DNA of 64,000 bases, from positions 1 to 64,000 of the forward strand of contig JBEKTY010000017.1 of assembly GCA_049515555.1 (NCBI GenBank), given 5' to 3'. The translations under genes and the position numbers were made by a program. The notes under the pieces were generated by a model. The model searched no databases. It saw only the letters and a list, made by a program, of their open reading frames with translations, and was not told where the DNA came from. Source of the DNA: JBEKTY01 sp049515555. GTDB taxonomy: Bacteria; Planctomycetota; Planctomycetia; Pirellulales; Thermoguttaceae. Each line of letters opens with the position of its first letter. The first letter of the stretch is position 1. Below, piece after piece: positions 1 to 8,742 of this stretch.

Positions 1-359
1 CTGGCCCCTCCCTGGTCCCTCCAAACGGCCCGGCTCTCCTGCGCCCGGCCGAAACGTCAACATTAGACCCCAAAACCCCCATTTTTCCAACGCCATTTGA
101 GAGTTTGCAAAAGTCCAGTTATATTACCGCTACTGTCCGGTTTCTCTAGGATTCCATCCGGCGTACCCTGGGCAGGAAGGTCTTTAGGGCTTCGTGGCAT
201 GCTATGTTCCCACCTCGAGATTGCAGGTCCCTCGCCATTTCGGCCTGATGGTTCTGACGCCCCGGGCGTCTGCCTTTTAAGTCAGATTGTGTGCGTGGCT
301 CTGACGCTTGTCAACCGTTTGCGTCAGATCGGCGGTGGGCGGACGGCTATGAATGAGCC
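1..359. other. Left-edge stretch without a recognised gene
   Basis: This is the region between the window edge and the 3' end of the mlaD-like gene. Open frames here are short and look like shadows, with no recognisable protein family, tRNA or clear promoter. It may hold the end or upstream region of a gene outside the window; nothing further can be supported. Confidence 0.5.
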
Positions 360-1433
360 CTACTTTAGGCCCGGGCTGCGCTGGATCGCGCCGCGGATGC
401 CCAATTGCTCGGGATGCCGGGCGATCTTGTCGCTGAAGATGCGGGCGTCGTCGACAATCGGCTTCAGATCCCGGGTGAGCTGGTCGATGTTGCGGGCCGT
501 CCGGTTCAGATGTTGGTACAGCTCCGGGTCGTGCACAATCTGCCCGATCGAGCCCTGGGGATCGTTCAGGTCGCGGCTGAAACGGAGCATCTCGTCCATC
601 AGGCGGTCGAGCTTGACCGTGCTCTGGTCGATCCGCACGACGAGCGACTCGCCGCGCTGGCCCAGGGGCTTGGTAAGCCCTTCCAGATTGTTCAGGTTCT
701 TCTGCAGCGAGCCGATGGTCTCGCCCATCAGCTCGACGGTCTGGCGGGTGTCCTTCAGGACTTCGGGCATTTGGGCCACGCTGTCCTTGATCTGCTGGCG
801 GACCTTGGCGTCGCCCAAGATGTCGTTGCTGTTGGCCAAGGCCTGTTGCAGGACCTTGAGCGTCTCGTCGGCCTGGCCGATGACCTTGGTGATCTGCTGC
901 TCGTTGGCCTGCAGCAGCCGGTCGACGCGGACGAGGACGGCCTGCATCTCGTTGCCGGCGCCGGTGACCGAGTCCATGGTCTTGGTCAGCTCGATTTGCA
1001 AATTGGCGATGACGCGAATCGGGTCCTGGGCCGCCACGCCGTCGATGGTCGAGCCGGGCGCGAGGGGTTCCTGACTGACCGCCGCCTTCGACGAACGCAC
1101 AAGATCCAACGATGCTTCAGCCATCAACAGCGCGCCCGTGGCCTGGCAGACCTCGTTCGGATAAACGTCGTGCTTCTTGTCGATATAGACGGTCACCAGC
1201 ACCGACCGGTCGTCATCGGCGAACTGGATATCGCCGACCCGGCCGATGCGGATGCCGCTCTTGCGGACGGGGGCGCCGCGAGTCACGCCCGGGGCGTCGC
1301 TAAACTTCACGTACAGCGGGTAGGTGCCGCGCAGCAGCTCGCTGCCCACAAACACCCACAAGATGACGGCCGTGACCGCCAGCGAGGCGAGCACCATCAG
1401 CCCCACGAAGAACTGCATTATGCGCTCGTTCAT
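360..1433 (-). CDS. mlaD: MlaD-family (MCE domain) lipid-binding protein
   Basis: This is the substrate-binding subunit of an Mla-type ABC system that moves phospholipids between inner and outer membranes. The 357-residue protein has one N-terminal membrane anchor (about residues 8-30), then a single MCE domain (about 37-116, with the typical GVTRGAPVRKSGIRIGRV stretch), then a long helical, probably coiled-coil region as in longer MCE proteins that form tunnels. Its ATG overlaps the mlaF stop in an ATGA arrangement, so the two are translationally coupled. It is the last gene of the mlaE-mlaF-mlaD order. Family assignment is firm; the lipid carried and transport direction are inferred from the family. 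Confidence 0.9.
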   Translation of the reverse strand: MNERIMQFFVGLMVLASLAVTAVILWVFVGSELLRGTYPLYVKFSDAPGVTRGAPVRKSGIRIGRVGDIQFADDDRSVLVTVYIDKKHDVYPNEVCQATGALLMAEASLDLVRSSKAAVSQEPLAPGSTIDGVAAQDPIRVIANLQIELTKTMDSVTGAGNEMQAVLVRVDRLLQANEQQITKVIGQADETLKVLQQALANSNDILGDAKVRQQIKDSVAQMPEVLKDTRQTVELMGETIGSLQKNLNNLEGLTKPLGQRGESLVVRIDQSTVKLDRLMDEMLRFSRDLNDPQGSIGQIVHDPELYQHLNRTARNIDQLTRDLKPIVDDARIFSDKIARHPEQLGIRGAIQRSPGLK

Positions 1434-2269
1434 CGCTCCACCCCGTTGTTGGCCCGCAGCTCCATGAGTCGTTCGCCCGCTTCGCCGCGGACGAACTGCG
1501 ACACGCGGCGGTCGGCGGCCCGGTCCAGCTCGGCCGAGCGGCCGTCGAAGATCACCTGCGGCTCGCCGGGGTGCAGCCGCGGCAGCGGATAGAGCATGAC
1601 CACCCGCTCGGCCACCTTCCGCGCGGTGCGCATGTCGTGCGTCACCAGAACGCTGGTCACCGGGTGCTGCCGCCGGGCGCTGAGGATCAATTCATTGATC
1701 ACGTCGCTCATGATCGGGTCCAGGCCCGTAGTCGGCTCGTCGTACAGCACGACCTCCGGCTCGAGGGCCAGTGCGCGGGCCAGGCCCACCCGCTTCCGCA
1801 TGCCCCCGGACAACTCGGCGGGCTTCTTGTCCATTACGCTTTCCGGCAGCCCCACCTCGGCCAGCCGGGCCACGACGATCTCGCGGATCTCCTGGCGGCT
1901 CTTGCGGCTGTGCTGCCGCAGCGGGAAACCCACGTTGTCGGCAATTGTCATGCTGTCGAACAGGGCCGCCTGCTGGAAGAGGAAGCCCAAGCGGGCCCGC
2001 TCGCGCGTCAACTCGCGGTCGCCCAGGGCGGCCAGGTCCCGGCCGTCGAAGAACACCTTGCCCCGCGCCGGCCGCAGCAGGCCGATGGCGGCCTTCAAGA
2101 GCACGGTCTTGCCGCAGCCGCTCTCGCCGATGATGGCCAGGGTCTCGCCCCGGGCGATCGAAAGGCAGATGTCGCGCAGCACGACGTGCGGCCCGAACTC
2201 GACGTCCAGGCCTTCGATCCGAATCAGCGGCTCCGCGGAGCCGGTCGTGCCGGGTGCGGCGTCAACCAT
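1430..2269 (-). CDS. mlaF: Mla-type ABC transporter ATP-binding protein
   Basis: This 279-residue cytoplasmic ATPase energises the MlaE permease. Walker A (GESGCGKT) lies at about residues 48-55, followed by a Q-loop (FLFQQAALFDSMT), the ABC signature LSGGMRKR, Walker B with VVLYDEPTTGLDP, and an H-loop (LVTHDM). The signature LSGGM(R/Q)KR and the 'AALFDSMT' segment are typical of the MlaF/Ttg2A group rather than importers. It is preceded by mlaE (66-nt gap) and overlaps mlaD by 4 nt. No STAS-domain mlaB or periplasmic mlaC is present in the cluster, which fits reduced Mla systems in non-proteobacteria. Confidence 0.93.
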   Translation of the reverse strand: MVDAAPGTTGSAEPLIRIEGLDVEFGPHVVLRDICLSIARGETLAIIGESGCGKTVLLKAAIGLLRPARGKVFFDGRDLAALGDRELTRERARLGFLFQQAALFDSMTIADNVGFPLRQHSRKSRQEIREIVVARLAEVGLPESVMDKKPAELSGGMRKRVGLARALALEPEVVLYDEPTTGLDPIMSDVINELILSARRQHPVTSVLVTHDMRTARKVAERVVMLYPLPRLHPGEPQVIFDGRSAELDRAADRRVSQFVRGEAGERLMELRANNGVER

Positions 2270-2335
2270 GCGCGGCGGTCTCCTGACGCGGCCGCAGGCC
2301 GCAATCCAACGGTTCGGGGTTCGGCACTGGAGAAC

Positions 2336-3208
2336 TCATAGAAACTTGGGCCCTTCCGGCCAGAGGCTGAAATAAAGCTTGTCCAGCCCAATGGATAGCA
2401 CCAGGTCCAAAAGCAGAATCATTATGAAGGAATTGACGAAGGCGGTCGTTGCGGCGCGGCCTACGCCCTCGGCCCCCGGATCGCAGTGAAACCCGCGGTG
2501 ACAACTAATCATTGCAATCGCCGCGCCGAAGAACAGGCTCTTGAAAACGCCGGCGAACACGTCGAACATGCAGACGTATTCCTGCGAATGCGCCAAGTAA
2601 TAATGCGCGTCGATGCCCAGCAGGCAAACCCCGTAGAAGGCGCCCCCCAAGATCCCCATGAAATCGGCCATGATTGTCAGCCCCGGGATCAAGAGCAGGC
2701 AACCCAGGAAGCGGGGTACGACCAGGTAATCGATCGGATTGGCCCCCATGCTGGCCAGGGCGTCGATCTGCTCGGTAACCCGCATCGTGCCCAACTCGGC
2801 GGCCATGGCACTGCCCACCCGGCCAGCCAACATGGTGGCCGCCAGCACGGGCCCCAGCTCGCGGACCAGCGATAGATTTATCACCCCGCCCAGCCGCGAT
2901 TCAAGGTGCAGCATGCGGAACTGGCTGGCCGCCTGTACGGCCAATACCATGCCGATGAACGTGCCCGTCAGGGCCACGACCGGCAGACTGAGACAGCCGA
3001 TCTGGAAGAAGGCCGGCAGGAGCGTTTCCTTGGGCGGTCTCCGCGTCAACAGCCAGCGTAAGGTACTCAGCCCGAATTGCGAGAGACTGCCCAGGCCGAC
3101 CACCCAATCGACCACCAGCCCGACCAGGTCGGCAACCAAACCGGTGGGTGCCTGCGCGGCGGGCCGCAGCGGCAGCTCGGCGTGCGGAGATGAGGCGTCG
3201 GATGCCAT
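2336..3208 (-). CDS. mlaE: MlaE-family ABC transporter permease
   Basis: This 290-residue integral membrane permease is the first gene of the Mla operon. It shows the MlaE hallmarks: a hydrophobic N-terminal helix preceded by an amphipathic segment, the 'RELGPVLAATMLAGRVGSAMAAELGTMRVTEQIDAL' region (about residues 114-149), and several C-terminal membrane helices. The start ATG at 3208 has no convincing Shine-Dalgarno sequence. Directly upstream (3216-3258) sits an 8-nt simple repeat array that reads as C-rich CCCTAAAT units in the mRNA, so the array occupies the ribosome-binding position. A promoter further upstream was not identified with confidence. Confidence 0.93.
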   Translation of the reverse strand: MASDASSPHAELPLRPAAQAPTGLVADLVGLVVDWVVGLGSLSQFGLSTLRWLLTRRPPKETLLPAFFQIGCLSLPVVALTGTFIGMVLAVQAASQFRMLHLESRLGGVINLSLVRELGPVLAATMLAGRVGSAMAAELGTMRVTEQIDALASMGANPIDYLVVPRFLGCLLLIPGLTIMADFMGILGGAFYGVCLLGIDAHYYLAHSQEYVCMFDVFAGVFKSLFFGAAIAMISCHRGFHCDPGAEGVGRAATTAFVNSFIMILLLDLVLSIGLDKLYFSLWPEGPKFL

Positions 3209-3215
3209 TGTTCGG

Positions 3216-3258
3216 GGGATTTAGGGATTTAGGGATTTAGGGATTTAGGGATTTAGGG
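3216..3258. repeat. 8-nt tandem array (GATTTAGG units) abutting the mlaE start
   Basis: About five perfect copies of an 8-nt unit with GGG runs on the + strand lie 7 nt upstream of the mlaE start codon, which is on the minus strand. The same kind of array lies directly 5' of trmB, lctP and pyrE. The G-rich strand resembles telomere-like, quadruplex-capable DNA. Confidence 0.9.
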
Positions 3259-3476
3259 CACCGCCGGCCACAAACCAACGGCCAGTCCTCCGCTCTTACT
3301 TCGTCGCAGCGATGTTGCGGCTTGAGTAAACCCTACCGATAAAATCGACACGGCAAGGTGAGTAAGATGGGAAAGAACGCAGAGGTGCCACCACGGCCCG
3401 TCCGCACGGGAGAAGCTGCGGGGCTGTTCTAGTCCCCGACCCCACATTGCCGGTGGCTAAACGGACAGGACAGCGG

Positions 3477-3773
3477 TCACTCGCCCGGCTGATTCCGCGA
3501 AACGGAGGGCTGCGGCCGGCTGGCGTTGGCGGGAAACGGTTGAGATCGGCCGCGTATCCACCATCGAACCAAGCCCTCCAAGACCAGTCCTACCGTGAAT
3601 GCCAGGCAGAAGTAGACACCAATTACGAACGCAATTCCAATCGGTTCGACCTCAGGCGCGAATTCGGTGGGTGTCCCGGGGGCAAGGTTTGCACAGATCA
3701 CAAACCCAGCCCCAGACACGGCCATTATGACCGCAACGGCTACCCTGATTCTGTTGATATACTTCGCGTACAC
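3477..3773 (-). CDS. Small two-helix membrane protein, unknown
   Basis: This predicted 98-residue protein has two membrane helices (about residues 9-29 and 44-68) and a basic, proline-rich C-terminus. It starts with GTG. No family was recognised. It lies downstream of lexA on the same strand, separated by about 86 nt that contain a strong hairpin, so co-transcription with lexA is uncertain. The hydrophobic pattern and the absence of a better frame support it as a real gene, but only moderately. Confidence 0.5.
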   Translation of the reverse strand: MYAKYINRIRVAVAVIMAVSGAGFVICANLAPGTPTEFAPEVEPIGIAFVIGVYFCLAFTVGLVLEGLVRWWIRGRSQPFPANASRPQPSVSRNQPGE

Positions 3774-3818
3774 GAATTGGCCTGCTGACCTCGAATCGCC
3801 AACACCCTCCTCAGCGCA

Positions 3819-3854
3819 GCCGACGGCCGCTGGGAGGGGGTGGCCGCCGTCGGC
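3819..3854 (-). terminator. Hairpin just after lexA, possible terminator
   Basis: A 9-bp perfect stem (GCCGACGGC pairing with GCCGTCGGC) lies 6-40 nt past the lexA stop codon. There is no U-run on the lexA strand, so intrinsic termination is only possible, not shown. Confidence 0.3.
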
Positions 3855-3859
3855 ACGCC

Positions 3860-4468
3860 CTATTTAAGCTTCCGCACTACGCCCACGACCACGCCCAGCA
3901 CGCGGGCGTCGCGGACGTAGATGGGCTTCATGGTGGCGTTGGCCGGCTCCAGCCGGATGCGGTTCTTTTCGGGAAACCAGCGCTTGAGCGTGGCCTCGCC
4001 CTCGCCGGTGATGGCCACGACGACTTGGCCCTTGCGGGCCGTCCGCTGGCGGTGAACCACCACGTAGTCGCCGTCGGCGATCTGCTCCTCGATCATCGAG
4101 TCGCCGTGTACCTCCAGCACGAAGAGGTTCTTGTCCTGGGGGTCGAACATCTCCTCGAAATCGACCCGCTCGTGCTGCTCGACCGCCTCGTGGAGCACGC
4201 CGGCGGCGATGCGGCCGACCAGGGGCAGGCTGCGGTCGTTGATGGACTCGGCGGCCAACTCGATCGCCCGCGACATGTTCGGCTCGCGGGTGATAAACCC
4301 CTTCTTTTCCAGGGCCTTAAGATGACACACCACCCCGTTGGGTGAGTGAATGTCAAACTGCCGGGCGATCTCGCGGACTGTCGGGCCGTAGCCCCGGTGG
4401 CGGATTTTCTCCCGAATGAACTCGTAGACCTTTTTCTGTTTTTGCGTCAGGTTCTCGAATATGTCCAT
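3860..4468 (-). CDS. lexA: LexA SOS repressor
   Basis: This 202-residue transcriptional repressor of the SOS response self-cleaves when RecA filaments form. The N-terminal winged helix (residues 1-70) carries the GYGPTVREIARQF helix. The cleavage site Ala-Gly is in RIAAGVLHEA. The catalytic Ser is in VHGDSMIE, and the Lys is in RTARKGQVVV, as in S24 peptidases. The ATG at 4468 was chosen because it gives the canonical N-terminus MDIFENLTQKQ and is preceded by GAGG at good spacing; a frame extension to 4498 adds a non-conserved decapeptide. A strong promoter with an overlapping palindrome lies at 4551-4578, consistent with autoregulation. Confidence 0.95.
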   Translation of the reverse strand: MDIFENLTQKQKKVYEFIREKIRHRGYGPTVREIARQFDIHSPNGVVCHLKALEKKGFITREPNMSRAIELAAESINDRSLPLVGRIAAGVLHEAVEQHERVDFEEMFDPQDKNLFVLEVHGDSMIEEQIADGDYVVVHRQRTARKGQVVVAITGEGEATLKRWFPEKNRIRLEPANATMKPIYVRDARVLGVVVGVVRKLK

Positions 4469-4550
4469 GGTCGCCTCGGAGTATGATCGTCCCCCCAATT
4501 TCCTCCGGGAGGGAGAAGGGCCCTGCGGTCAACCCGCTGGCACGTCTCCT

Positions 4551-4578
4551 AGTATAATATACGACTGTACATTGTCAA
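4551..4578 (-). promoter_or_regulatory. lexA promoter with overlapping candidate LexA operator
   Basis: On the minus strand there is a perfect -35 TTGACA (4578-4573), a 16-nt spacer and a -10 TATACT (4556-4551), about 75 nt before the lexA start. A perfect inverted repeat GTATA-A-TATAC (4552-4562) covers the -10. Its position fits an autoregulatory LexA site, but the LexA box of this lineage is not known to me, so the operator role is inference. Confidence 0.6.
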
Positions 4579-4737
4579 GGCAAGGTGGAGACCCGCGGCA
4601 ACGAATGCGGGGCAACCGTTGACGGAAATCTCCCCGCGGGAGGCTATCCGCGGGGCCACTTTTCGGGTAAGCTGACGGCGTAGCGGGGGACTGTTCCTGG
4701 GGGCCATCTTCAGAACCCGGTACAGGAGTCAATAGCC

Positions 4738-7308
4738 ATGCCCGGCTTCGAGACCCTGATCCCAGTCATTATCATCATCGCCGTGGCAGCGATTATTGCC
4801 GCCCCGCTCATCGCGCTCTCGGCGGCCTATCGGCAGAGGCAGGAAGCGGAGCGGAATTGGCAGGCCCTGCTGGATATCCGCCGCGAGCAGAGCGATCAGC
4901 GGTGGGCGATCCAGAAGTTGATCGACCGGCTGGGCAAGGCTGAGGCCGCGCCGGAGGCGGCTGGACCGGCGCCGGTGGGGCCGGCCGCCCCCGCAGCGGC
5001 CGCCAAGGCAATTTTGGAGCCGGCCGGGCCGATCGTTGCGAAGCGGCAAGCGGCGCCGCCGGCCGGCGTGCCCGAGGCGGAAAAGCCACAATTCCTAGCC
5101 GACGTGCTGGCTGCGCCGGCGGAGCCGCGGCCGCAGTGGCAAGCGGCGGCAGTTGCCTCCGGCCCTGGCGAGCCTGCCCGAGGGCCCAGCCGCTTCGAGG
5201 CCGCGGCCAAGGAAACGCTCGTCAAGGTCTGGAACTGGATCGTCGTCGGCGAGGAGCATCGGCCTACCGGCGTTTCGATGGAGTTCGCCATCGCCAGCAA
5301 CTGGCTGCTGCGGCTGGGCGTGGTGATCCTGGTCACCGGCATCGGCTTCTTCCTGAAATACTCGTTCGAGAACGGGCTGATCGGCGAGAAGGGGCGGGTG
5401 GCCATGTCGATTGTTACCGGCGTGGGCATGCTCGTGGCCGGAACGCGGTTGCTGGGCCGGGCCTATCACCTGCTGGGGCAGGGACTGATCGGCGCCGGCA
5501 TCGCCACGCTGTACTTCAGCGTCTTCGCCGCCCGAAACTTCTGCCACCCCCACCTGATCGATCTTTACACGGCCTTTGGGCTGATGATCCTCGTCACCTG
5601 CGCCGCCGGGGCGATGGCGGTCCGCTTCAACTCGCCCCTGGTGGCTGTGCTGGCAATCGTCGGCGGCTACGGCACGCCGATCATGCTCGCCACGGGCGTG
5701 GTGAACTTCGTGGGCCTGTTCTCCTATGTACTTCTGCTGGGCATGGGTGTGCTGGGCATCAGCTACAAGAAGCACTGGCCACTGCTGCATTACCTCAGCT
5801 TCCTGGGCACCTATTTGCTGTTTTTCGGGGCCGTGGGGCGGGCCTACAAGCCGGAGGACTTCTGGCGGGTCATGCCCTTCCTGACGGCCTTCTTCGTGCT
5901 CTACTCGACGATGATCTTCCTCTATAACCTGGTGCATCGGGTCAAGTCGTCGCTCTTGGAGCTGCTGGAACTGCTCGTCAACGCGGGGATCTTCTTCGCG
6001 GCAAGTTACGGCCTGGTCCGCGACGCCTACGGCACCACGTGGGTGGCGGCGGTCACGCTGGGCCTGGCGCTGTTCTACCTGGCCCACATCTACTACTTCC
6101 TGCTCCGCCGGCTGCAAGACCGCGAGCTGCTGCTGAGCTTCACGGCCCTGACCGCGTTCTTCCTGGCCGTGACTTTGCCCTTGGTGCTCTCCCGCGAGTG
6201 GATCACCGCCAGTTGGGCCATCCAGGCGCTGGTCATGCTGTGGGTGGCGGGCAAGTTCCAGAGCGAATTCCTCCGCCACGTGGCCTACCTTCTGTACGCC
6301 ATCGTGGCCGTGCGATTCTGCTTCGTCGATCTGCCGGGCCAGTACCTCGCCGCCGCCGGCGCCGAGACGCCGCTGGGGATCTACCTGCGGGCGATGCTCC
6401 AGCGGCTGGTCAGCTTCGGCGTGCCGATCGCGTCGATGGGCGGGGCCTACCGCTTGCTCCAGCGGCCCGGCGAAGCCGTAGCCCTGGCGCTGGAGCGGGC
6501 CAACGACATCGGCCCCTGGGTCCGCCAGCGCTGGGCCGTGCTCCTGGCGGTGACCGCCCTGCTGGGCATGCTCTTCATCTTCCTGCACCTGGAACTGAAC
6601 CGCACGCTGGGACTGTTGCTGCCCCCGCTACGGCTGCCCGCGTTGTCGCTCCTCTGGCTGGCGCTGGGCCTGCTGCTACTGGATCAATATGTTCGCCAGT
6701 CAAGCAGCCTGATCTTGGGACTGCTCATGGTGCTGGTGGCCCTGGTGCTCGCGAAGCTTTTCATCTTCGACCTGGCCAGTTGGAGCATGGGCGGCTGGCA
6801 TGGGGCCTATATGCCGATCTACGAAGGGCAGTATTCGCCGCTGGCGGCCGGGATGCGGCTGCTCGATTTCGGGGCCATCATTCTGTTCCTGCTGCTGGCC
6901 TACGGGCTGCTGGCCGGGCGGGTCGATGCCCGGGAGGCCCGCAACACCTTCGGCTGGGCCGCCTTGGCCATGCTGCTGGTGTTCACCACGCTGGAGCTGA
7001 GTACGTTCCTACGCTCGTACGTGCCGGGCCTGGAGCCGGGCGGGGTGTCGATCCTCTGGTCGCTCTTCGCCCTGGGCCTGATCCTGGGCGGCATCGTCCG
7101 GGACGTTCGAGCGGCACGTTACCTGGGCCTGGCCCTCTTCGCCCTGGTGGCCTGTAAGGTGTTCTTCTCCGACCTGGGTCACCTGGAGCAGTTGTACCGC
7201 ATCATTGCCTTCATTGTTCTGGGCATCCTCGTGCTGGCCGGGTCGTTCGTGTATCTGAAATTTCGGCAGGCGTTTGTAACGCGCCCAGCCGAGGAGGAAG
7301 GGCCATGA
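4738..7308 (+). CDS. DUF2339 polytopic membrane protein
   Basis: This 856-residue protein has a short N-terminal helix (about 5-28), a coiled and Ala/Pro-rich linker to about residue 155, then the DUF2339 signature 'NWLLRLGVVILVTGIGFFLKY' region followed by more than twenty membrane helices. An AGGAG sequence precedes the ATG. DUF2339 proteins are usually encoded beside DUF3999 proteins, as here (ATGA overlap at 7305). They are thought to act in the cell envelope, possibly in glycan or outer-membrane processes, but their biochemical role is not established. The family call is confident; the function is unknown. Confidence 0.9.
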   Translation: MPGFETLIPVIIIIAVAAIIAAPLIALSAAYRQRQEAERNWQALLDIRREQSDQRWAIQKLIDRLGKAEAAPEAAGPAPVGPAAPAAAAKAILEPAGPIVAKRQAAPPAGVPEAEKPQFLADVLAAPAEPRPQWQAAAVASGPGEPARGPSRFEAAAKETLVKVWNWIVVGEEHRPTGVSMEFAIASNWLLRLGVVILVTGIGFFLKYSFENGLIGEKGRVAMSIVTGVGMLVAGTRLLGRAYHLLGQGLIGAGIATLYFSVFAARNFCHPHLIDLYTAFGLMILVTCAAGAMAVRFNSPLVAVLAIVGGYGTPIMLATGVVNFVGLFSYVLLLGMGVLGISYKKHWPLLHYLSFLGTYLLFFGAVGRAYKPEDFWRVMPFLTAFFVLYSTMIFLYNLVHRVKSSLLELLELLVNAGIFFAASYGLVRDAYGTTWVAAVTLGLALFYLAHIYYFLLRRLQDRELLLSFTALTAFFLAVTLPLVLSREWITASWAIQALVMLWVAGKFQSEFLRHVAYLLYAIVAVRFCFVDLPGQYLAAAGAETPLGIYLRAMLQRLVSFGVPIASMGGAYRLLQRPGEAVALALERANDIGPWVRQRWAVLLAVTALLGMLFIFLHLELNRTLGLLLPPLRLPALSLLWLALGLLLLDQYVRQSSSLILGLLMVLVALVLAKLFIFDLASWSMGGWHGAYMPIYEGQYSPLAAGMRLLDFGAIILFLLLAYGLLAGRVDAREARNTFGWAALAMLLVFTTLELSTFLRSYVPGLEPGGVSILWSLFALGLILGGIVRDVRAARYLGLALFALVACKVFFSDLGHLEQLYRIIAFIVLGILVLAGSFVYLKFRQAFVTRPAEEEGP

Positions 7309-8741
7309 AAGAGAGAGTACGAGGTTGCTGCTGGCCGGCTGCGGTGGCCCTGGTTGCGTGGTGGTTGTGCCTGGGCGGGGCGGCGGCGCCGGGGCTGGCG
7401 GCCGACCCGGCGGCCTTGCGGTTCGTCAAGGACCTGGACCGCTCGCCCAGCGCCGAGGAGCAGATCGCGGCCGTGACGCTCGACGCCGAGACCTACGCCG
7501 CGACCCGCTCGGGGTTGGCCGACCTGCGGATCTTCGACGCCCAGGATGCCGAGGCGCCTTACCTCATGGAGCGCATGACCGAGACCCGCCGGGAGCAGGT
7601 CCGCCGGCCATGCGCCGGCCGCGTCGTCTCGCTCGATGAGAAGGAAGGCGGCCGGATCGAGATCCGCTTGCGGCTGGACGATAAGGCCCCGGCGGCCGAG
7701 GGGCTCACCATCCGCACGCCGCTGCGGGACTATCAGCGGCGGGTGCGGGTCTTCGGCTCCGAAGACGAAGGCACAACCTGGCGCCCCTTGGGCGGCGAAG
7801 CCCTGATCTTCGACTACTCGCGCTTCATGGACATCGGCAACAGCGAGATCCCGCTTGCGGAAAACCGTGACCGCCAGTTCCGGGTGGTCGTCGACCAAGT
7901 GACCGACCAGCAGCAGTCGCCGTTTGTGCAGCTTACGCGGGAGCTCCGCGGCGGCGTGGAACGCAAACGGATCGAACAGACCGTCGTCGAGCACCGCGCG
8001 CTGCGCATCGAGCGGATCGACTTCTGGAGCCACGACTGGCAAGACACCGAGCGGCAGGACAGGAAGGCCGATTATCCGGTCGTCGGGTTCGACGTCGAGC
8101 AACTGCCCAAGGACAAGCTCACGCGAGTGCGGGTCCGAACGCACCGCGAGCCGCTCACCAGCCTGACCCTGGCGACTTCCAGCCGCAATTTCAGCCGGCA
8201 GGCCGAGGTGCAGACGCCCGTGCCGGCCGAGGGCCCCGATCGCGATACGGTCGTGTGGCGGACCATCGGCACGGCGACCGTGCAACTGCTGGATTTTCGC
8301 GGCTTCCATCGCCAGCAGTTGACCGTCGGCTTTCCGCAGCAGCGGCAGGCGGAGTACCGGCTGGTGATCCACAACGAAGACAGCCCGCCGCTGGATGTCA
8401 CCGGCGTGACAGCGGAAGGCGACGTGTACCGGGTGGTTTTCCTGGCCCAGCCGGGCAAGAGCTACCGCGCGTTTTTCGGATCGCCAGACCTGCCGGAACC
8501 GCACTACGACACGGCCGCCGTGCTGGGGCCGCTGCGGTCGCTGTCACCATCCAATCAGGAGGCCGTCGAGGCGAAACTCGGGCCGCAACGCAACAACCCG
8601 GCCTTTCGCGCGGGGTCGGCCCCGCGAAACTATCTGAATAGCCCCTGGATTCTGGGCGGGGCCATCGTGCTGATGGTGGCCGTATTGGCCTGGGCCCTGT
8701 TCCGCGCCGGCCGCCGCATCGAGCAGATGCCCGGCGAGTGA
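7305..8741 (+). CDS. DUF3999 exported, membrane-anchored protein
   Basis: This 478-residue protein begins with a signal peptide (about residues 1-32, ending near GLAAD), continues with a large beta-rich extracytoplasmic region containing 'DLRIFDAQDAEAPYLMER', and ends with a single membrane helix (about 443-466) and a short basic tail. Its start overlaps the DUF2339 stop (ATGA). The DUF2339/DUF3999 pairing is a recurring operon in Gram-negative bacteria and suggests one membrane complex. It is convergent with proB, whose stop lies 1 nt away. Confidence 0.87.
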   Translation: MKERVRGCCWPAAVALVAWWLCLGGAAAPGLAADPAALRFVKDLDRSPSAEEQIAAVTLDAETYAATRSGLADLRIFDAQDAEAPYLMERMTETRREQVRRPCAGRVVSLDEKEGGRIEIRLRLDDKAPAAEGLTIRTPLRDYQRRVRVFGSEDEGTTWRPLGGEALIFDYSRFMDIGNSEIPLAENRDRQFRVVVDQVTDQQQSPFVQLTRELRGGVERKRIEQTVVEHRALRIERIDFWSHDWQDTERQDRKADYPVVGFDVEQLPKDKLTRVRVRTHREPLTSLTLATSSRNFSRQAEVQTPVPAEGPDRDTVVWRTIGTATVQLLDFRGFHRQQLTVGFPQQRQAEYRLVIHNEDSPPLDVTGVTAEGDVYRVVFLAQPGKSYRAFFGSPDLPEPHYDTAAVLGPLRSLSPSNQEAVEAKLGPQRNNPAFRAGSAPRNYLNSPWILGGAIVLMVAVLAWALFRAGRRIEQMPGE

Positions 8742-8742
8742 T

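Noticed and set aside
5095..6588. 497-residue minus-strand frame opposite the DUF2339 gene
   Set aside because: Gln/His/Asp-rich shadow with no recognisable motif; the + strand gene is intact and matches a known family.
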